DNA of 64,000 bases from Symsagittifera roscoffensis (taxonomy: Eukaryota > Xenacoelomorpha > Acoela > Convolutidae): contig NC_087065.1 of assembly GCF_963678635.1 (NCBI RefSeq), positions 61,654,754-61,718,753 on the forward strand, in the 5' to 3' direction. A model generated the notes under the pieces. It did not search any database. It was not told the origin of the DNA and was given only the letters and a program-made list of their open reading frames with translations. Below, piece after piece: positions 38,901-64,000 of the stretch (positions are counted from its first letter, which is position 1; each line of letters begins with the position of its first letter). The position numbers were made by a program, and so were the translations under genes.

Positions 38901-39579
38901 AACAATATGGACAACAAGACCGCTTGCATCAAGCGCGAGCACCAAAATTAGCGGACATCGATTTGAACTCAATTCAAGTAGTTTTATATGAAAAAACGCG
39001 GCAATTCTACAAAAAAATTGCTCTAGGTTCTAAGTCTTGACGTCAATTTTTATGAGAGAAAATTTCAAAAAGTGATAAATATTTTTTCATCTGGCGTAAC
39101 ATTAAGTGCCGCAAGAAACTTATATGCAAAGCAGTAACTTCAGATGCTTTGACAAAATTGCATTTTCGTGAATGACCTTCTTCCAGTCGAAATCTACATT
39201 GGCCCCAAATGTCCCTTTAGAAATATACTGCAATATTCGGACTGAATCGTTTTTGGTTCATGCTTCATGATTGGCACGTTTATCAACTTGCAGTGTTCGC
39301 TTTAAATTGTGTCGCTCCCCTTTTCTCACCCAAACGGTTTATTGCCAATGATTAACAATGAGCAGCCAAGATACGCACCCCCGTACCGCAGCACCTCGAA
39401 AAACAACAGAAAGGAGCCCTCAGACGTCCCAGCTTTAACTTAAAGACAGGGATGTGCTCAAACGACAGATTTTGATTAGTTTGAACATAGAGGAAGCTGA
39501 GCTTTGTAAAAGAAAAGGATCGATGAAAAGGAAAGTTTGTTGAGTAGGTTGCAGCTATAAATTAAACTGCCAGCAGACA

Positions 39580-40064
39580 GCTGTGCGGATCACGGCAAGA
39601 AACATCGAAGAAAACATAGGTTTGAAGAAAAAAAATGGGACCTGTCTTGCGACAGGAAAAAAATTGTCACCAGAAATTTGTCGTTGCAGTTCAAATCACG
39701 ACTGAAAGCGCTGTAATCTGGTATCAAAATCTATTTCCGTTTTAATCTGTCAGCTGATTGGACACAAAAAAAAGTAGAACTATCCGAAATTTCTACCCAC
39801 AGTGGTCTGAGCAAAACATTCACATTTACAGCAATAACACTGATGTGTAGATACAGTTCGGCGGTGCTTATACAGAAACGTCCCATACATCACAGTCCAA
39901 TACAAATTAGTTCAACGCATCAGAAAAAGTATTGAAAAAAACAGTCCAAAACTAACTGAATTTCTAACCTTGATCTATTGACGCCGACAAAATTGATTTG
40001 CCTTTGCAACATCATACCTGAGCATAATTAACGGTCTAAGAACCAAAAAAGCAATAAACAAGAA
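39580..40064. other. Unique sequence after the 4.8 kb duplication
   Basis: Begins gctgtgcggatcacggcaag. It marks the ancestral right flank of the duplicated block. No gene or repeat seen. Confidence 0.6.
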
Positions 40065-40118
40065 TAGCCTGTTGCTGAGCAAGTAGCACAGGATGTTCCG
40101 ACCACACTCTCAGAAAAA
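40065..40118. repeat. Copy of the ggatagccggtt dispersed repeat
   Basis: agaatagcctgttgctgagc, then aagtagcacaggatg, then ttccgaccaca. Same orientation as 4000-4055. Confidence 0.75.
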
Positions 40119-40418
40119 AACTTTTCTTCAAGTTAGTGACTTATATACAAAAGCGTAAAAATTTAGTGAATCTGGCATAAAAGACTCCAATTGTCTTCAA
40201 AAAATTTTTTAAAAAAATGGAAAAATTATAAATTTTTTCAATTTTTTGAACTAAAAATTTTAAATATAGAATGTTTTTTTTTGCCAGAGAAGAGCTGAAT
40301 GAAGCTTCCAAAAATACTTTTCATTTCAATAAAATCATTTTTCAGCCTAAATTGTTAATTTTCATTTGCAACAAATCTTACTCGATCGCTTTACTCGCTC
40401 GAAAGTTTGAAAAAACTA

Positions 40419-40755
40419 CACAGAGGCGAAGCTGAGCTTCGCAACATATGCGATACAAATATGAATGAAAATGAAAATCAAACGGAAAAAACTGCAATAA
40501 TAGCCCAAAACATCCGGAACAAAATTGCCTGCACCATAAGAAACTCTACTGCGAGATTTGGGAATGCTAAACAGAAGCCAAGTTTTCAAAAACGTCATTT
40601 CTGCGAAACTAAGCAGACAAAACTAAAGAGACAGACAATAAAATAAATCGGTCATAATTTTCTATTTGGAAGAAAAACAGGTCTCAATTGGAATCGAACT
40701 CCCGGGCTTTGTCGTTTCAAGCATGGGGGTTACAGCAACTTGGAATAAAGCTTAA
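40419..40755 (-). mobile_element. tRNA-derived SINE, ~335 bp family
   Basis: The head on the minus strand has B-box complement gaatcgaactccc (40691-40703) and A-box region near 40733-40745. The other end is the perfect hairpin gcgaagctgagcttcgc (40426-40442). Body motifs such as aacaaaattgcctgcaccat recur in the 25.65-25.97 kb copy. Confidence 0.75.
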
Positions 40756-40809
40756 ATATCAAGCTACGGGAACCAAGACGACGAATATAAACAGATGGAC
40801 GATAATCCG

Positions 40810-40900
40810 AAAAAGCATTAAAAATGAAACGCGCGGATTCGACTTGCAAAACTTTGTCGTCTCAAGCAGTTATTTACCCGTACGCCAGATGCTTCGGATG
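40810..40900 (-). mobile_element. Extra tRNA-like SINE head
   Basis: B-box complement gcggattcgac (40833-40843) followed by a possible A-box complement cccgtacgccaga (40877-40889). It sits directly behind the previous SINE head, as if two heads were stacked. Confidence 0.5.
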
Positions 40901-41145
40901 ATTGATTGAGTTTCAATTAATAATTACCAAGCGGTAACAAAGCCGAAAAAACCGGAGCAGAAACCCTTGATGCCCGAAAGAAAATCAAAAAATCTCTTTT
41001 CCCCTCAAGAGCACATTCGCGCGCCCAAAAACTTTTTTCGGACGTAACGACGCAATAAGAGGCCACTAGGTCGATATTAATTAAACCGAACTTTATTAAG
41101 CCGATAAAAACACGAAAAAAAAAGAAAATAAAAGCGAAACTAGAA

Positions 41146-41680
41146 GGATTTGAGCAACCATATTTGAAAGCAAGATTTGAAACCCCTCAGAGTACCCTGA
41201 CAACACCCAACTACACGGTAAGGAATTTCAAATTTTGAAAACAAAAATTAATTTAAATTTATTAAAAATTTTTTGAAAACAAAAATACAAAAAATGTCAT
41301 ACCTCGAGAACTACAACAATTTGAGAAGTGTTAACTGGTGGCAAGGTTCGCAACCGTCTGAGAGTACTCTGATAGCCCCCAACTACAGGGTTGGGAATTT
41401 CAAATTTAGAAGAAAAAAAATTAGGTTAAGTTTTCTATAACTTTGAAAAATCACAAAAAACGTCATATCTCGAAAAATACAAGGATTTGAGCAGTCATAA
41501 TTGGAGGCAAGGTTCACGAATCCCTGAGAGTACCCTGAAATCATCCAAGTACAGGGTGAGGAATTTCAAATTTTAAAAACAAAAATTTATTCAAATTTTT
41601 TGAAAACTTTTTGAAAAAATCACAAAAAATGTCATATCTCGGAAACTCCAGGATTTGAGCAGTCATAATTGGCGACAGGT
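41146..41680. repeat. 3 x ~168-bp tandem array
   Basis: Units start at ggatttgagca or its variants at 41146, 41318 and 41483, and a partial fourth at 41651. Each includes gagagtaccctga, then caactacagggt, then ggaatttcaaatttt, then gtcatatctcg. Divergence between units is moderate. Confidence 0.9.
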
Positions 41681-41689
41681 GATATAAAA

Positions 41690-41895
41690 AAGAGTAAAGA
41701 TTAAAAAAGAACGATAGCAAAAAAGATAGAAAAAGAAGATTAAAAAAAGATAAAAAAAGAAGACAGAAAAATGACAGAAAAAAAAAATGTTGAAAAAAGA
41801 AAGAAGGATAAAAAAACAGAAAAAGATAGAAAAGATCGAAAAAGAAGGCTCGAAAAAAGACGGAAAAAAATACAGATAAAGAAAGATTGGAGACA
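41690..41895. repeat. Purine-rich low-complexity tract
   Basis: Almost all A and G on the plus strand (gaaaaaga, agataaaaaa and similar). The phenylalanine-rich minus frames here are artefacts. Confidence 0.9.
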
Positions 41896-42204
41896 ACCGT
41901 TTGACAGTAGCACTACTTTAAACTGAATCGTCGAAATCAAATTTAAAAGTAAAAAGTTAAGAGACGGGTATGCAGACAATCAAATTATTTTAAAAAGCAG
42001 GTATACAGACAGACAGATAGACTTAATTTGGCCTCAAAAAAATAAGTGAAAAACTCATGGCCTTGCGGAAAACTAATTGAAAAATTTTCTTAAGAATTGC
42101 AATATATGATATAGCTTAAACCTGAACAAATTCTTTCGTTAAACATGCAAAATTATTATGCTTCAACATGGGAGATAGCTGTCACTTGCATTTAAATATA
42201 GTGT

Positions 42205-42228
42205 AGATATAGATAGATAGATAGATAA
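42205..42228. repeat. Short (GATA)n microsatellite
   Basis: tagatatagatagatagata with one imperfect unit. Confidence 0.9.
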
Positions 42229-42359
42229 AGATTTTAACAAATTGAGCTGGTAAAATTACAACGAATGTGAAAAGCAAATTTCGATGCAGCCGGATTATTC
42301 AAATGCTAAAAACAGCTGCAGTGAAAACTGCTTAGAGCTAAAATAAACAATTCTTAGAT

Positions 42360-42515
42360 GTGGCAACTAAGCAACAAAACATAAGCAGACGAATTCTAGG
42401 CCAAAAAAGTGATCCGGAACATTTCCCGTTTGAAAAAAACTGGTCCTGGTCAGACTCGAACCCATGACCTTTGCCGTCCTAGGCATTTTCGTTACCACCA
42501 GGCTAAGTGTGCAAG
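42360..42515 (-). mobile_element. tRNA-derived SINE with well-preserved pol III head
   Basis: The minus-strand head has A-box ttagcctggtgg (42507-42496) and B-box ggttcgagtc (42462-42453), about 34 bases apart, with cctaggacgg between. This is the best tRNA-like head in the window. The 3' part lacks a matching acceptor stem, so it is a SINE head rather than a tRNA gene. Confidence 0.8.
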
Positions 42516-42577
42516 ATACACTACAAAATTTGAGTTCATTATGAAGCAAGGTACCGCCAGGAGTCCAATGAGTCGTG

Positions 42578-42692
42578 GACAAAGTTTTTTACCGGAAAAA
42601 TATCTAGTACCGGATTGCAATACCCTTGCTATCGCAATGGTAAAAACACACCGGAATACACAGTTACTCCTCATTTTCAATGGTCGGAACAA
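42578..42692 (+). repeat. Conserved repeat with hairpin, extended copy ending ggtcggaaca
   Basis: gtggacaaagttttttaccgg ... accggattgcaatacccttg, then ctatcgcaatgg, then cacaccggaatacacagtt ... aatggtcggaaca. The extension matches 27180-27235 and 4570-4605, so the hairpin motif and the ggtcgg(a) end belong to one element family. Confidence 0.75.
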
Positions 42693-42739
42693 TTAAGAGT
42701 TTATTAAAAATGAAATAAATTTGTGGCTAAAAAATCGGA

Positions 42740-42795
42740 CTCAAACTTTTACAGAGGCGAAGCGAGCTTCGCACCACTTGCGACACAAAACAACA
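42740..42795. repeat. Hairpin repeat end gaggcgaagc/gagcttcgc
   Basis: acagaggcgaagcgagcttcg followed by caccacttgcgacac. The same hairpin end recurs at 40419, 45766, 47950, 50172, 51050 and 53022, with diverged forms at 8465 and 15222. Confidence 0.85.
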
Positions 42796-43148
42796 AGGCC
42801 GCTTAGTCAAAAAAACTCACCAAAAATGTCAAAAAAACTTATCTATCAACATGAATGAAGATTGTTTTGACAAAAACATGCCCAGACAAAACAATGTGAT
42901 ATTAACATTGGATAAAACTTACCAAGCTGTAACAAAGCCAAAAACATCGTAAGAAACCCTTTAAGCCAAAAAACTTTTCCAAATGACTTTTTTCGCTCGT
43001 CAATCGACGCAATATGAGGTCACTAAGCCGATATAATATAGACCGAAACCTATCAAGCCGAAAGAAAAAAATTAAACCAAAAAATACCGAAAGAATAAGT
43101 ATTCAAAGACTTCCAAACTACAAAAAACTATTGACTACTCATCATCAA

Positions 43149-43305
43149 ACACGGAGGCGAAGCTGCGCTTCGCAAACACTTGCGAGATCACGACCAAAAA
43201 AGCAGCTACATCAAGTGAAAGAAGTAGAAATAAGCCTCGAATTAGCAACCTACTGTTATCAAGAAATTTTGAATCTCACACAATATCCACTCAGCCACGC
43301 AACTT
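43149..43305 (-). mobile_element. tRNA-derived SINE, degraded head
   Basis: The body and hairpin (ggcgaagctgcgcttcgcaa) match the 45.9 kb copy closely: gcagctacatcaagtgaaag, then agtagaaataagcctcga. The tRNA head is reduced; only the gaatctcac and ccactcagcca (A-box complement) segments remain. Confidence 0.72.
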
Positions 43306-43309
43306 AACA

Positions 43310-45450
43310 ACCGACAAACACTACTCACAAATAAAACAGCCTCATATGCTAATAAATTTCCAATGCAATCAGCAAAAGTGGCACCAAATACAAATACTCA
43401 ATTTTGCAATAAATAGTTTCGAATATAACAAACTGAATGCATCCACACTAACTTTGTGTGTGAAAAATCGCAAAGCATAAAGCCACATTATGTATAAATT
43501 ATGCATTTCAAAAAAAATGCTAGATATATTGAGTTAGAAAATTTCTGGAATCGAGTTTTCATTATTGTTATGTTGTTTGAAACAAATCACTTTTTTCGGC
43601 TCATTCGATGAATTAAAAATGCATCAATTGTGTTAACTTATTACTATTCGGATGTCAAGGCACTTGCTATAAAAAAGCTGTTAAGTGGTACCAATATTTC
43701 CGACTTAGGGTGGAAAAAAGAAGGTTCGTACTAATACACTCGCTTCGCAAGCAAGTGTTAACACACGCACACAAAAAAAATTTTCGCTCGTCGAACAATG
43801 CAACATGAGGCGGGCAATAAGCCTATATAATATTAAGGCCTAAGCAGAAAATGACCTAATCCGAAAAAAAAACATATCAAAAACATATTAAGGGAAAACA
43901 TGAAATTTCAACAAATCGAGTTGGTGATCAACGTCAAAAGCAACTTTCGAATAGAACAGCTGTTTTAAATACTAACATCAACAAAATATGTCAGTTGCAA
44001 TCAATTTATTGCTAACAGAGGCTTCCAGGAAATGAGTCAAGTGAGTCCTGTGAACAAAGTTTTTTTACGTGAAAAAAGTTTAATACCCGATTGCAATAGC
44101 CTTGCTTATCGGAAGGTTAAGAATACTCAGCCAATACCATGAAACAAACCTTGTTTATGGGATCGAGATTTTGCTAATACTCGCAATTCGAAAACAACTC
44201 CCCTCTATTCTTGCCATCAAAAAAAGTTGAAATTTTTTTAAATGTATTGATAGCTGATAATGAATTGGCGATGCTGCTATCTACGTACTATTACCTATCA
44301 TCATCCAGATTAGTTTACAGAAAAACATTTCTTTACTAGCTAACAAGATTGCTACCAGAACAAAATCCGAGAAAATCTTTATCAGCTTTTGATAGAATTG
44401 TCATTTCAATCAATGTGATTATTTAATGGACTGATTTGTATTGGACTGTTTTTTGTAGACAGAGACTGAGCCAGAGCTAAGGGGAAGTCACAATAATAGA
44501 CCGAAAGCAAAATGGATACTTCCTACATATGACTTTCTCCTGTCTGAAACTTTTTTCTTGAGTAGAACAGTAACAAATCTATAAACTACCATTACCGTTT
44601 CGCCTCCCTTAAAAAAAATTCGAGAAAACTTCCACTGAAAGAATTAATTTTATTTCCCTTTGACATCGAAAAATTGGTTCATTAAAGATTTTAATCTAAC
44701 ATATTTACATTTAAGCCACAGAAGCGACAAAAAAATCCCATCTACTGGTTGAGAGTGCCAAGCAAAAACTGCATAACACTATCAACCTTAGATCCGAACC
44801 TATTAGACTACAAATCATAAGAAAGAGCATCACTAAGGGTAATCACTTCCCGCGTCTTGGTATTGATCCAACTTCGACTACCGCGAATTCATACCTCTTT
44901 AAGATTTTGTCGCTTCAATCAATATTTTCAGAAACTCATCGCATATATCATTCTACACTTCGTGCTTAATTAGAAAAATGCTATCATTCTATCGCGGTTC
45001 TGTCTTCCAGTTGTATAAAGTATTCGTGTAATTTACAACCAAAACAAAGGAAGCAGAAATATATCAGTGATGTATATCAGAAATGTAATATTACTAAGGT
45101 TGTTTTCTTCATATTATATTTTTCATTCAAGTTAAAGCATTGAGATTCTTGATCATTTGCTTCAATAATAAAAAATTATGCTCGTTGTCTATGCACTCTT
45201 TGAATGGATTGGCCTGTTGATTTACCATTTTTTCAATACGTTTACATTTTTGAAATGGATATACATTTTCGAAAAATATATATAATTTTTATAGTCTTCA
45301 AAATTTTGATCAGCTAAAATCGATAGATCCTTCCAGCTAGAACCCGCTTATCGATTTGAAATTAACTATTTTGAGTAAAGGGTGAATTGTTGAGTAGTGA
45401 GTGAATTGTTGTTTGTTCAGTCTTTGTTCATTTTCGTTCAGTTCCGTTGT
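43310..45450. other. 3' flank and presumed 3'UTR of TMBIM4
   Basis: Between the TMBIM4 stop and the SINE at 43.15 kb. Mostly plain A/T-rich sequence with one repeat copy (44046-44126). A minus-strand AATAAA at 44654-44649 is a candidate cleavage signal, about 800 bases past the stop. The 45397-45723 plus frame is only the antisense of exon 5. Confidence 0.5.
44046..44126 (+). repeat. Conserved 70-base repeat copy
   Basis: cctgtgaacaaagttttttt ... aatacccgattgcaatagcc, then ttgcttatcggaagg. Same orientation as the other copies. Confidence 0.85.
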
Positions 45451-63284
<17,834 letters not shown>

Positions 63285-64000
63285 GGCTACGGTGTAGACA
63301 ATTTTGCCGAGCACAACCGAAAGTTACTTGATTGATAGAATCACTACTGTTCGTAAATTTTGTTTAATTTTTAACAAACCACCAAATTACATTCCAACAC
63401 TGAAAATAATCTGCAATTAATTTCAGTAAGTTAACTGCCAATTAAGCTCTCAAAACATTTTTTGTTCCGACCACGTCACAAATGACTGGAAGGAACTAGT
63501 GTAGGGGGGACTTTCTCAGCCTGATTGCAAATATCCTAAAGAAAGTTGGTGAGTGATCATGTGTCTTATTATATTAAATCACCATTGGTCTTGATTCGGA
63601 TTCCAAAACAAAAAAGTTGCCTCATTGTCGAGGATAATTGCATAGAGTTTATGACTATCCAGACCAAAAAACTAGCGAAGACTCTTCTTTAAAAAATCCT
63701 GGTCCATTTGAAACAATGATAATCAATACGCTCACAAAAGCAACATTAACCGCTATTAACCGTTAATCCAACTTTAGCGTCTGCCGATTTGATCTTTTTG
63801 AAAACGCAAAATTAAAAATGTAGATATTATTTAAAATGATTTTTTTTCACCACTATTGATCCAAGTATTTACAATGATCGCTGTTGTCGGAATATTTTGC
63901 GCTACATGAACCGTGACCAGCTGTTCTCATTTCTAGCAAATAGCACAAATTGACTGAGCCTCTCAATTAGACAAGAAATTTTTACTCGGATTAAAACAGT
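63285..64000 (-). promoter_or_regulatory. 5' flank of TMBIM4, with a possible 5'UTR splice acceptor
   Basis: No coding sequence. On the minus strand a TTATTTTCAG acceptor-like site ends at 63400, so the 5'UTR may start in an upstream exon outside the recognisable sequence. A repeat-like GTTCCGACCAC occurs at about 63469 and another weak copy of that repeat (cggaatattttgcgctac) at about 63888. No TATA box or CpG cluster could be assigned with confidence. Confidence 0.3.

Larger units (their letters stand above)
34802..39579. repeat. 4.8 kb tandem duplication, copy B
   Basis: Direct repeat of 30016-34801 in the same orientation. Identical short frames occur in both copies (for example 30182-30397 and 34976-35191), but that reflects recent copying, not selection. 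The near-identity makes it either a recent event or an assembly/haplotype artefact. Confidence 0.95.

Noticed and set aside
42436-42510. Possible true tRNA gene on the minus strand
   Set aside because: A and B boxes are good, but I could not pair a full acceptor stem; a SINE head is the simpler explanation.

Overview
This is an A/T-rich eukaryotic window, and an animal origin is the best reading. The one gene I can reconstruct is a five-exon Bax-inhibitor-1 family gene with GT/AG introns. It closely resembles TMBIM4 (Lifeguard 4) and occupies 63284 down to 45451 on the minus strand. Its long introns are full of mobile-element debris: an APE-type LINE, a second LINE fragment, tRNA-derived SINEs and microsatellites. 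No prokaryotic operon, CRISPR array, rRNA or intact tRNA gene was seen. The mix of hAT MITEs, a MULE relic and tRNA-SINEs fits an invertebrate animal, but I cannot name a phylum.

Layout. 1-12.9 kb: mostly non-coding, with one intact hAT-type MITE (5937-6361), a few repeat fragments and one weak exon candidate (3819-3979). 12.9-15.1 kb: higher-complexity sequence with GC boxes and a CCAAT / RFX X-box / octamer cluster at 14221-14251, a candidate promoter or enhancer. 16.85-17.95 kb: an old, very diverged tandem array. 10.8-11.3 and 19.0-19.5 kb: two inverted copies of one ~0.5 kb element. 22.3-25.3 kb: a decayed MULE DNA transposon with ~115 bp inverted ends and a triplicated left end. 29.8-39.6 kb: two hAT MITEs with 8-bp target duplications, inside a nearly identical 4.8 kb tandem duplication that itself holds an older ~0.5 kb duplication. 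40.4-45.4 kb: tRNA-SINEs, a 3 x ~168 bp array and purine-rich DNA. 45.45-63.28 kb: the TMBIM4 gene.

How it fits together. The five coding exons join in frame to a 270-residue, seven-helix protein with the family's two conserved acidic residues in the last helices. Intron 4 has been enlarged by a 2.2 kb tandem duplication starting 17 bases from the exon 5 acceptor, followed by a second ~0.9 kb tandem array. Intron 3 carries an antisense LINE that is itself interrupted by ~1.6 kb holding a GA-rich minisatellite and a broken zinc-finger-like reading frame.

I found no clear new biological system. The points most worth a second look are the repeated local tandem amplifications at many scales, the hairpin-bearing composite repeats, the nested LINE insertion and the X-box cluster. 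All coordinates and translations come from reading the sequence; no database search was run.
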